Shown one piece after another: positions 37,613-49,084 of a stretch of DNA of 64,000 nt. Source of the DNA: Stomorhina lunata. Its lineage: Eukaryota; Arthropoda; Insecta; Diptera; Rhiniidae. The notes under the pieces are model-generated. The model ran no database searches. It was not told the origin of the DNA and saw only the letters and a list, made by a program, of their open reading frames with translations. The number at the start of each line of letters is the position of its first letter. Positions within the stretch are counted from its first letter, which is position 1. The stretch covers positions 84,344,938 to 84,408,937 of the forward strand of contig OW121743.1 in assembly GCA_933228675.1 (NCBI GenBank), given 5' to 3'. A program made the translations under genes and the position numbers.

Positions 37613-39640
37613 TGATACAAAAATTTTTCCATAGAAAATTTTTTGATACAAAAATACTTCTATAGAAAATTATTTGATAGTAAAATTTTTCTATAGAAAA
37701 TTTTTTTATACAAAAATTTTTCTATAGAATTGCTTTTGATACAAAAATTTTTCTATAGAAAATTTTTGATACAAAAATTTTTCTATAGAAAATCTTTGAT
37801 ACAAAAATTTTTCTATAGAAAATTTTTGATACAAAAATTTTTCTATAGAAAATTTTTTGATACAAAAATTTTTATATAGAAAATCTTTGATACCAAAATT
37901 TTTCTATAGAAAATTTTTGTATCATAAAATTTTCTATAGAAAAATTTTTGTATCAAAAAATTTTTTATAGAAAAAATTTTGTATCAAAAAATTTTCTATA
38001 GAAAAATTTATGTATCAAAAAATTTTCTATAGAAAAATTTTTGTATCAAAAAATTTTTTATACAAAAATTTTTCTATAGAAAATTTTTGATTCCAAAATT
38101 TTTCTATAGAAAATTTTTGATACAAAAATTTTTCTATAGAAAACTTTTTGATACGAAAATTTTTCGATAGAAAATTTTTTGATACAAAAATTTTTCTATA
38201 AAAAATTTTTTGATACAAAAATTTTTCTATAGAAAATTTTTTGATACATAAATTTTTCTATAGAAAATTTTTTGATACAAAATTTTTTCTATAAAAAATT
38301 TTTTGATACAAAAATTTTTCTATAGAAAATTTTATGATACAAAAATTTTTCTATAGAAAATTTTTGATAGAAAAATTTCTCTATAGAAAATTTTTTGATA
38401 CAAAAATTTTTCTATAGAAAATTTTTTGATACAAAAATTTTTCTATAGAAAATTTTTTGATACAAAAATTTTTCTATAGAAAATTTTTTGATACAAAAAT
38501 GTTTCTATAGAAAATTTTTTGATACAAAAATGTTTCTATAGAAAATTTTTTTATACAAAAATTTTTCTAAAGAAAATTTTTTGATACAAAAATTTTTCTA
38601 TAGAAAATTTTTTGATACAAAAATTTTTCTATAGAAAATTTTTTGATACAAAAATTTTTCTATAGAAAATTTTTTGATACAAAAATTATTCTATGGAAAA
38701 TTTTTTGATACAAAAATTTTTCTATAGAAAATTTTTTGATACAAAAATTTTTCTATAGAAAATTTTTTGATACAAAAATTTTTCTATAGAAAATTTTTTG
38801 ATACAAAAATTTTTCTATAGAAAATTTTTTGATACAAAAATTTTTCTATAGACAATTTTTTGATACAAAAATTTTTCTATAGAAAATTTTTGATGCAAAA
38901 ATTTTTCTATAGAAAATTTTTGATGCAAAAATTTTTCTATAGAAAATTTTTTTAAAGAAAATTTTTGATATAAAAATTTTTCTATAGAAAATTTTTTGAT
39001 ACAAACATTTTTCTATAGAAAATTTTTTGATACAAAAATTTTTCTATAGAAAATTTTTTGATACAAAAATTTTTTGATATAAAAATTTTTCTAAAGAAAA
39101 TTTTTTCTATAGAAAAATTTTTAATACAAATATTTTTCTATGGAAAATTTTTCGATACAAATATTTTTCTATAAAAAATTTTTTGATACAAAATTTTTTC
39201 GATAGAAAATTTTTTGATAAAAAAATTTGTCTATAGAAAATTTTTTGATACAAAAATTTTTCTGTAGAAATTTTTTTTATACAAAAATTTTTCTATAGAA
39301 AATTTTTTGATACAAAAATTTTCTATAGAAAATTTTTTGTATCAAAATTTTTGTATCAAAAAGTTTTCTATAGAAAAATTTTTGTATCAAAAAATTTTCT
39401 ATAGTTAAATATTTGTATCAAAAAATATTCTTCAGAAAAATTTTTGTATCAAAAAATTTTATTTAGAAACATTTTTATATCAAAATATTTCTTTAAAAAA
39501 ATTTTAGTATCAAAAAAATTTCTATAGAAGAATTTTTGTATCAAAAAATTTTCTATAGAAACATTTTTGTATCAAAAAATAGAAAATTTTTTGATACAAA
39601 ATCTTTTCTATAGAACATTTTTCGGTATAAAATTTTTCTT
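37613..39640 (+). repeat. 31-bp minisatellite array F with internal inversions
   Basis: Units read GATACAAAAATTTTTCTATA then GAAAATTTTTT. Blocks near 37915-38060 and 39330-39590 are inverted (TTTTTGTATCAAAAAATTTT orientation). The element contains the near-palindrome TTTTTCTATAGAAAA. The central part (38390-38900) is nearly perfect. It continues leftwards past Helentron-like copy 2 into 34905-35013. Confidence 0.94.
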
Positions 39641-41584
39641 TTTCGAATATTTCTTGTAGTTATTTTAAGTTTATAAAAGAGTATTTTGAAAGTAGATATG
39701 TTTCGCCTGAATTAGTTAGTATATATTTTATTTGGAACCCTCTTTAATTCGTTGTTCTTATTAAATTCTTAATAATTTGAAACCAAATCCTCACCTCAAA
39801 CCCCAAGAAATCTAACGAAATTTTCCAGAAAACTAAACATTAAGTGCATGTCGAAATTTATCACATACTCACCCAGTTTTCAAAAATTTTCATATTTAAA
39901 TATACTTCAAATCCTCCTTTGTATTGTTATACAATTTGTTTATACATGTATTTTAAAAGGATTTTGTGATTTTGTTTTTGTGCAAAAAAAAAACAAAATC
40001 TTTTAAAAAAAAAGGAGGAAGTCAAATAAATGCTGATGATGGCATCAACTGATCACCATCATCAGCGAGACAACATCTAAAGCGGGTATTGAATTATCAT
40101 CAATAAACAATTCGGAATTTGTTGTTTTTTTAACACCAAGTCTAACAAATCAAAATACAATTGAAAATGTTTATTTTTCTCACACACACACAAATCAAAA
40201 AAATAGTATCAATCACACACATTTATGCATGAAATGCAAAATCAAACACACACACACAAATAATTTTAAAATCCTCCCACTCGAGATTTCTCCCATCTAA
40301 CAAGTCAAAATGGAAATTTTGTTTAAACATTATATGTCTATGTGTGAGTATTCTGCAAAATATGTTATTGTAGAGGTAAGTGAGTTAGTGGGACTTTTAA
40401 CCCATTAGGGCTAGATTAGAATTTTAAAAGTATTGTAAAAATTGGGGAGTTGAAAATAGGAAATAGAGGAGGTGCGGGTAATATGGTATACCTATTGTTT
40501 TTATTGTCTTATTTTACATGTGTTGTGCATATTTTCTTTTTTTTGCTTCTTTTATTTAAGGGGTTAATTTAACAAATAAAATTTTTGCAAAAAATAAAAC
40601 ATAAGAAAGAAGTTGAAAATTGTATTATGCCCTATGTATGGTTTTGTATTGTAGATTTTCAAATCAAATTAAGTTAAAAATGGGAAAATAACAAAAGCCA
40701 CCAAATAACACTATTATTTAAAAACATGAAATCTAAAAACAAAAAAGTGCAAAAATTCAAGAAAACCAATCAAACTGTCAATAATATAGTACCATAATTT
40801 GTATCTATCAGAGAAAAACTTATATCTATGAGGAAAACTAAAGAAACGAACTAATGAAAGCAAAAATTTTTAATTTTGAACAAAAATAAAGGCATATAAT
40901 ATTATCACCAAAATGAACTATTCAGTTACTAATTCGTAAAAGCCAAAAAGTTAAAATTTTGAAATCCCTTTAAAAAGTGTCTTTAACATATTTTATCCTT
41001 ATTTATTAACTTAATTTATATCTTCTTCGATCCTGACATAAATTTTTCCAGAAAAGCAGACATTGGAGAAATAATTTTTCTTGTTAGCACATAAATAATC
41101 TCCCTTAAACGATAATGCGACATTTATTTCAATTTTTATTATTTTTTATAAGGCAGAAAAACAAACGAATTAAACAACATTTGCAAAAACGTATTTTATT
41201 GTCTTTCAATAAACAATGAATAAATTACAATTCGAAATTGTGATTGAAACAAACACAGACACCAGCTACCTGGAAAAGAACATCGTTTACAAAAAAAAAA
41301 ATGTGCTGTAAATTAATACTATTAGCATAAATAATCATTTATCACACAAATAAAACAAAATAATGCATGTATGACAATAAAATTACAAGGATAATAAAAT
41401 ATTCATTTACTTAGTAAATTTGCACAAATACATACAATTACCATGGTCCTTGTTAATATGAGAAAAATTTGATTTAACCCAATAATGTGTGTTAAAGCTA
41501 TATTCAATCACAAAAGAGCTTACAAATAGTTTCTTTTGGTTTTTGAATTTATTTGGAGTTTTTGTGGAAAAAAAGTTTTGTATA
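39641..41584. other. Unique intronic DNA with a perfect 11-bp hairpin, no gene seen
   Basis: About 1.9 kb of non-tandem sequence with short CA-rich tracts (about 40180-40260). It contains the hairpin at 40032-40066 and a donor-like AG|GTAAGT at 40374-40381. No exon recognised. Confidence 0.5.
40032..40066. other. Perfect 11-bp inverted repeat (hairpin)
   Basis: GCTGATGATGG (40032-40042) and CCATCATCAGC (40056-40066) are exact reverse complements around a 13-base loop. The stem is GC-richer than the surroundings. It is too short for a pre-miRNA on its own; function unknown. Confidence 0.7.
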
Positions 41585-43625
41585 AAGGTTATACTAACAG
41601 TTTTTCTATAGAAAAGTGTTAGTATAACAGTATTTCTATAGAAAAGTGTTAGTAAACAGTTTTTCTATAGAAAAAGTGTTAGTATAACAGTTTTTCTATA
41701 GCAAAAGTGTTAGTATAACAGTTTTTCTATAGCAAAAGTGTTAATATAACAGTTTTTCTATAGCAAAAGTGTTAGTATGACAGTTTTTCTATAGAAAACG
41801 TGTTAGTATAACAGTTTTTCTATAGAAAAAGTGTTAGTATAACAGTTTTTCTATAGGAAAAGTGTTAGTATAACAATTTTTCTATAGGAAAAGTGTTAGT
41901 ATAACAGTTTTTCTATAGAAAAAGTGTTAGTATAACAGTTTTTCTATAGAAAAAGTGTTAGTATAACAGTTTTTTCTATAGAAAAAGTGTTAGTATAACA
42001 GTTTTTCTATAGAAAAAGTGTTAGTATAACAGTTTTTTCTATAGAAAAAGTGTTAGTATAACAGCTTTTCTATAGAAAAAGTGTTAGTATAACAGTTTTC
42101 TATAGAAAAAGTGTTAGCATAACAGTTTTTCTATAGAAAAAGTGTTAGTATTACAGTTTTTCTACAGAAAAAGTGTTAGTATAACAGTTTTTCTATAGAA
42201 AAAGTGTTAGTATAACAGTTTTTCTATAGAAAAAGTGTTAGTATAACAGTTTTTCTATAGAAAAAGTGTTAGTATAACAGTCTATCTATAAAAAAAGTGT
42301 TAGTATAACAGTTTTTCTGTAGAAAAAGTGTTAGTATAACAGTTTTTTATAGTAAAAGTGTTAGTATAACAGTTTTTCTATAGAAAAAGTGTTAGTATAA
42401 CGGTTTTTCTGTAGAAAAAGTGTTAGTATAACAGTTTTTCTATAGAAAAAGTGTTAGTATAACAGTTTATTTTTATAGAATAAGTGTTAGTATAACGGTT
42501 TTTCTGTAGAAAAAGTGTTAGTATAATAGTTTTTCTATAGAAGAAGTGTTAGTATAACAGTTTTTCATTTGAAAAAGTGTTAGTATAACAGTTTTTCTAT
42601 GGAAAAAGTGTTAGTATAACAGTTTTTCTATAGAAAAAGTGTTAGTATAACAGTTTTTCTATAGAAAAAGTGTTATACTAACACTTTTTCTATAGAAAAA
42701 GTGTTAGTATAACGGTTTCTCTGTAGAAAAAGTGTTAGCATAACAGTTTTTCTATAGAAAAAGTATTAGTGTAACAGTTTTTCTATAGAAAAAGTGTTAG
42801 TATAATAGTTTTTCTATAGAAAAAGTGTTAGTATAACAGTTTTTCTTTAGAAAAAGTGTTAGTATAACAGTTTTTCTATAGAAAAAGTGTTAGTATAGCA
42901 GATTTTCTATAGAAAAACTGTTAGTATAACAGTTTTTCTAAAGAAAAAGTGTTAGTATAACAATTTTTCTATGGAAAATGTGTTAGTATAACAGTTTTTC
43001 TATAGAAAAAGTGTTAGTATAACAGTTTTTTTCATAGAAAAAGTGTTAGTATAACGGTTTTTCTGTAGAAAAAGTGTTAGTATAATAGTTTTTCTATAGA
43101 AAAAGTGTTAGTATAACAGTTTTTCATTAGAAAAAGTGTTAGTATAACAGTTTTTCCATTCAAAAAAGTGTTAGTATAACAGTTTTTCTATGGAAAAAGT
43201 GTTAGTATAACAGTTTTTCTATGGAAAAAGTGTTAGCATAGCAGTTTTTCAATAGAAGAAGTATTAGTATAAAAGTATTTCTATAGAAGAAGTGTTAGCA
43301 TAACAGTTTTTCTATAGAAAAAGTATTAGTATAACAATTTTTCTATAGAAAAAGTTATAGTATAACAGTTTTTCTATAGAAAAAGTGTTAGTATAACAGT
43401 TTTTTTATAGAAAAAGTGTTGGCATAACAGTTTTTATATGGAAAAAGTGTTAGTATGACAGTTTTTCTATAGAAAAAGTGTTAGTATAACAGTTTTTCTA
43501 TAGAAAAAGTGTTGTTATAGCAGTTTTTCTATAGAAAAAGTATTAGTATAACAGTTTTTCTATAGAAAAAGTGTTAGTATAACAGTTTTTTCTATAGGAA
43601 AAGTTTAAGTATAACAATTTATTCC
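41585..43625 (+). repeat. 31-bp minisatellite array G1 (AGTATAACAG / CTATAG core)
   Basis: About 65 units: AGTATAACAGTTTTTCTATA followed by GAAAAAGTGTT. The segment TTTTTCTATAGAAAAA is a 16-bp perfect palindrome present in most units. One unit pair at 42656-42698 is inverted, making a 20-bp-arm palindrome. The array is of the same family as G2 and G3, which differ by CAG for TAG in the TGTYAGTATAAC part. Confidence 0.96.
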
Positions 43626-44224
43626 ACTGTACACCATTTTTCACAATGCATTTCTGTATGTCAATGTCCTAGTCCTAAATATACATACGACACAATTTTC
43701 ATACATTATTCAACAACATTGAAAGAAAATTGTTGTTTTAGATATCATTCACTTAACAACAATGATACAAAAACAACAATAATAATAAAAAGTTACTATA
43801 ATGTTTACAAGGAGTAAAGAAGAAGAGGAGATATTGTAGAAAAAATAAAACATTTGATTCAATTGATTGAAATTACTGAAGTATAAAATGCATTTTGATT
43901 TTCTTAAAATGACAACAATCTCACAAAATATCAATACATACATATAAAATAACACTTACTCACAGACACATTAAGACAATGACACTAACACATTTTCGGA
44001 GTCACATATACATGCATATCAATATTTGTTCAAATCTAAAGATACAATCACATTTCGAGTGTAAAGTCATGTTAATCTTTACGAAAAAAAAAAAGATTCG
44101 ATTAGAAATGGAACAACATTGCTTTTATTTTTCATGTCTCCAACCCTCTTTTGGGATAGGATATGTCGAAAAGGAAAAAGTTTTAAGGAGTTCTGAAATC
44201 TTATTTTATGCTTCTTTATAGAAA
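43626..44224. other. Unique intronic DNA, no gene seen
   Basis: About 600 bp of non-tandem sequence. An 80-codon open frame (43979-44221) has no recognisable domain and runs into the next array. Confidence 0.45.
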
Positions 44225-44745
44225 ACTTTTTTCTACAGAAAGAGGGTAAGAATAATCCTTTTTCTAAAGAAAAAGTGCAATTACAACAGTTTTTCTCTAG
44301 AAAATGTATCAGTCTTAAAGCTTTCTATAGAAAAAGTATCAGTATAACAGTTTTTCTATAAAAAATAGGTGTCAGTATAAGAGTTTTCCTATAGAAAAAG
44401 TGTCAATAGAACAGTTTTTTCATTGGAAAAAGTGACAGTATAACAAATTTTCCATTGGAACAAGTATCAGTATAATAGTTTTTCTATAGAAAAAGTGTCA
44501 GTATAACAGTTTTTCTATAGAAAAAGTATCAGTATAACAGTTTTCTATAAAAAAAAGTGTCAGTAGAACAGCTTTGCTATAGAAAAAGTGTCTGTAAAAC
44601 AGTTTTTCTATAGAAAAAGTGTCAGTATAACAATTTTTCTATAGTATAAGTGTCAGTATAACAGTTTTTCTGTTGAAAATGTGTCAGTATATCAGGTTTT
44701 TTATAGGAAAAGCGTCAGTATAAGAGTTTTTCTATGGAAATGTTT
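44225..44745 (+). repeat. 31-bp minisatellite array G2 (GTCAGTATAACAG variant)
   Basis: Degenerate units GTCAGTATAACAGTTTTTCT followed by ATAGAAAAAGT. The C for T substitution in TGTCAGT distinguishes it from G1 and links it to G3 on the other side of exon C. Confidence 0.93.
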
Positions 44746-45415
44746 CTTTTAAATGCCTTTTCGGGAGGTAAATATAATCAAAAATCCTCCATAATTAGGG
44801 CCCTAAAGATTCCCCCTTTAATATAATTTGCATGATATTATTTGTATTACGGCTAACATAAGGGGTGTGAATAAACAGGAGACATTTACAAAATTGGATA
44901 CTTTATTTAATGATTACTTTAATTCTTCACACATACATATGCAGTAATATTTGCTTAATTTTTTATTTGCATACATTTGTATGTAATTGTGACCCTATTT
45001 CGATAGATTTCTTGATATCATTCTTAATTTTTAGATAAATGTTTAAGACACACATGAGTAATGAAATATTGCAATATTAAATATGCATGAATAAATTGAA
45101 AACATATAAAAAGAATTAATTGCATAAAAAGAAAAAAAGTTTTTAAATTTAAAAATATTTATAAATTAATATCCTTTTACTAAACCGGATATTATATATT
45201 TATTTTTCAACAAAACTATTTCCGTTTTAACCAAAAATATTTTTTAACTATAAGTAATTGCATTTGCTATAAAAAATGTGTATTCAAAGAAAATATCTAT
45301 CCTTTGAAAAATAGTTTTTAATATTTTCCAATTGTTAAAAAATCTAGTATTAACTTGAATTTTTAAAAAGAAATTTGTATTTATTTTTTTCCAATTTTCC
45401 TCTTTATTTTTCCAG
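44746..45415 (+). other. 3' end of intron 2
   Basis: Unique DNA ending in a strong polypyrimidine tract and a CAG acceptor (TTTTCCTCTTTATTTTTCCAG, about 45395-45415). No additional exon recognised in this intron. Confidence 0.75.
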
Positions 45416-45543
45416 CACCAGCAACAATAACCGAAGCACCTGCTGATAAAGCACAAAAGTGTGATACCCAAGAATGTCAACTGCCATACTGCTTCTGCTC
45501 AAAGGATGGTACACAAATTCCCGGTGGCTTAGAAGCCGATAAG
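45416..45543 (+). CDS. Chitin deacetylase exon C: linker and N-terminal edge of the CE4 deacetylase domain
   Basis: This 128-base exon begins with two bases completing the Thr codon split by intron 2. It then reads PATITEAPADKAQK, CDTQECQLPYCFCSKDGTQ and IPGGLEADK, ending on a complete codon before the donor GTAAGC. The Pro/Thr/Ala-rich linker is followed by the cysteine pattern CxxxxCxLPxCxCSxDGTxIPGGL. In insect chitin deacetylases this pattern immediately precedes the TFD-containing metal-binding motif of the CE4 domain. The linker between CBM14 C6 and this motif is only about 20 residues, so an LDLa module is absent. This supports group III/IV (Cda4/Cda5) rather than group I (serpentine/vermiform); the group definition is family knowledge. 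No catalytic residue is encoded here; the metal-binding Asp/His/His and the NodB motifs must lie on exons beyond 64000. Confidence 0.93.
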
Positions 45544-46129
45544 GTAAGCTCTTTTTTTTTTCTTTCTTTGTATTTATGTAAATACTAAACTAAAGAGTAT
45601 CTGTACATGGGGTCCTTAAAAAAACTCCCTTTTCCTTTAGTTAACAATAGAAAAGCAATAAAATGTGTTAGAAAATGTTAGAATAGAATAGCTTCTACTT
45701 CGTAGTCCCACAAATTTAATGTTTAGTGGATAATGATGATACGAGCATATTTATTCTATGCAAGATTTAATACATTTCGTTTGCAAATGCGTTTTCCAAA
45801 GGGTAATGTGTAGTAGTATTTCGGAGTGGGGAGTAATGGGCTAAAGGGCAATAATACAAAACATTTGGAGAAACTTGTAAATAGTGTCAACGTGTATGTA
45901 CAGGGATTTCAAGGAGCACGAACTTCTTTTTTTATATTTCAAAAATGATTTTGCCTATCGGATAAATATTATATATGACCTTTATTTGATTTTGTTCAGA
46001 AGATATAAACAGTTTAAAATAGAAAATTGTGCATCAAAAAGGTACAAAAAATGTTAATTAAATATAACTTAAAAAAAATCTTAAAAAAAATACTTCTTAT
46101 TTCTATTTCCATCAAGGGATTTCTTTAAC
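45544..46129 (+). other. 5' part of intron 3, no gene seen
   Basis: Unique DNA after the exon C donor GTAAGC. The intron continues at least to the end of the window (over 18.4 kb), because no in-phase deacetylase exon could be found. Confidence 0.6.
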
Positions 46130-47465
46130 AGAATAACAGTTTTTCTATAGAAAAAGTATCAGTATAACAGTTTTCTATAGAAAAATGTCAGTATAACAGT
46201 TTTTATATAGAAAATGTGTCAGTATAACAGTTTTTCTATAGAAAAGGTATCAGTGGATAAGTTTTTCTATAGAAAATGTGTCAGTATAACAGTTCTTTCA
46301 TAAGAAATTTATCAGTATAACGGTTTTCCAATAGAAAAGGTGTCAGTTTAACAGTTTTTCTATAAGAAGTCAGTATAACAGTTTTTCTATAAAAAAACTG
46401 TTAGTATTACAGTTTTTCCATAGAAAGAGTGTCAGTATAACAGTTTTTTCATAGAAAGAGCGTCAGTATAACAGTTTTATATAAAAGAAATTGTCTGTAT
46501 AACAGCTTTTTTATAGAAAAAGTGCCAGTATAACAGTTTTTCTGTAGAAAAGTGTAAGTATAACAGTTTTTCTACAGAAAAAGTGTCAGTATAACAGTTT
46601 TTAAATAGAAAAAGTGTCAGTATAACAGTTTTTATATAGAAAAAGTGTCAGTATAACAGCTTTTCTATAGAAAAAGTGTCAGTATGACAGTTTTTCTATA
46701 GAAAAAGTGTCAGTATAACAGTTTTCTTATAGAAAAAGTTTCAGTTTTACAGTTTTTCTATAGAAAAAGTGTCAGTATAACAGTTATTCTATAGAAAAAG
46801 TGTCAGTATAACAGTTATTCTATAGAAAAAGTGTCAGTATAACAGTTTTTCTATAGAAAAAGTGTCAGTATAACAGTTTTTCTATATAAAAAGTGTCAGT
46901 TTAACAGTTTTTCTATAGAAAAAGTGTCAGTTTAACAGTTTTCTATAGAAAAAGTGTCAGTTTAACAGTTTTTCTATAGAAAAAGTGTCAGTATAACAGT
47001 TTTTTTACAGAAAAAGTGTCAGTATAACAGTTTTTCTATTGAAAATGTGTCAGTATAATAGTTTTTCTATAGACAGTTTTTCTATAGAAAAAGTGTCAGT
47101 GTAACAGTTGTTCTATAGAAAAAGTGTCAGTATAACAGTTTTTCTATAGAAAAAGTGCCAGTATAACAGTTTTTCTATAGAAAAAGTGCCAGTATAACAG
47201 TTTTTCTATAGAAAAAGTTTCAGTATAACAGTTTTTATATAGAAAAAGTGTCAGTATAACAGTTTTTCAATAGAAAGTGTCAGTGTAACAGTTTTTAGAA
47301 AAGAAAAAAAGAAAACGTGTCAGTATAACAGTTTTTCTATAAAAAAGTGTCAATATAACAGTTTTTCCATAAAAAAGTGTCAGTGTAACAGTTTTTCTAT
47401 AGAAAAAGTGTCAGTATAAACATTTTTCTATAAAAATGTGTCAGTATAACAGTTTTTCTATAGAA
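46130..47465 (+). repeat. 31-bp minisatellite array G3
   Basis: About 43 units GTCAGTATAACAGTTTTTCT followed by ATAGAAAAAGT. It has the same subfamily marker (TGTCAGT) as G2, although exon C lies between them. Uniform core around 46560-47250. Confidence 0.95.
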
Positions 47466-49084
47466 TATTCGAACCAATCTTGGTGTGAGACTAATTTCAA
47501 CTTTGAAAAATAACTGGCAACCTAATATACAATAATGAATTGCCTTTTTTGGAAGGGCAGTTAGGCCTTTCAAGACCTTTCAATCTCATCTTCTATAACA
47601 AACAAGGCCTTGCATATGTAGAAGAGAATCTTTTATATATTTTATTTTCTCTAGTAATTCCTAAAACTTCTTTCGTATGGGTCTTATGTTGCATGTTTCC
47701 ATACCTTTAAAGTTCTGCTTATTAAACAATACACATATACATTAGATCGTCACTTCTTCTTACAAATTAAATCAAATTTTATATTAATCTTTCATATTAA
47801 TCCTTAAAATATTAACTTACTACGGTTTGTGCAAGCACTTTCTTCTGGCTAATTAAAGCAAAAAAGATCAGATTTGTAATAAAAATAAGACGTTTTTGTC
47901 CTTACTTACTAATTTTTTTTTTCTTTATTTTAAAAAGCAGAAAATAGTAATTTTTAAAAATTAACTATATATCTTGATTAATACAATTTCATTATATATG
48001 ACAAATTTGTATTCATAATCAAGTGAATGGGAGTGTTAAATCAAACAAACTTTTATTTAAAAGGGATTTCGGTGCATCTTCATTTTTCGAACCGCTCTAA
48101 TGTGCATGCATTATATTTATTGTTAACTACTATCAACTGCAACTATTGCCACCATATGTGTATACACAATTATTTCGTTTGTTAGAATTCTTTTTCTCTA
48201 ACTATTATCCAATTTTATCCATTTTCTATTTTATTGATTCGCTTTATTTATTTTGTTAGTTTTTCAGTAACAATCTTTTACTAAAGGAAATTTATTTATT
48301 CTACAAAACAATTTTTACTACAATACTAAAAAATACACAGACCCTCACTCATACAAGCACACAAACACTTTACAAATAAATAAAGTCCTGCAGGAGCACA
48401 AATAAACATACACACACATATACAACATAAAGAAAACAGGATATTTTATATTGAACAGCTAAAATAAAGTATCAGCAGCAGCAAATAACAAATCTAGAAC
48501 CAAACAATAACACTAACAACATTTACAAATACATAAGAGATTTTGTTTCTAAGAAATTGTTACTAAAAATTCTACAATATTTTTCAGTTATTGCAAAAAT
48601 ATTGCCGATTGTTTCCTTTTAATGTTGCATGTTGTTTCGTTTTAAAAATGGGAACAATTTTCTAAAATTTTCTTTAACTGTATAACAGCATAAGTTTCCA
48701 ACATTATGTTTGTGTCACTTAACATCCTGTTAATACTCGTAGTGACAGTTTTCCTTGTACTTAATATTTTCTCGTAACATTTTCATTATATTATACAATT
48801 TTTCTTATTGTCTTGTTTAAGTTTGTATTGTATCTTTTAGGAATTACAAACTAAATGCCATTAAGGATTTTATTTTCTTTTCGTTGCGCATTACTTTTGA
48901 ATGAAATTGAAAAATATGCAAAAAGGTTTGTAGTATAGTAAAAGTGTTTTGGTCCTTTTTTAAGCTGGATTGTGCAAGAAAAAGAAATAAATTTATTTTT
49001 AGCTGGAAAATATACTTTACCTGTCAAATATGTATAACTTACTAAATATTAAAGAAAACTAATAGTTTTTTTTTGGATATATAA
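47466..49084. other. Unique intronic DNA, no gene seen
   Basis: About 1.6 kb of AT-rich DNA without tandem structure, with short CA-rich pieces around 48330-48440. No open frame, exon or RNA gene recognised. Confidence 0.45.
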
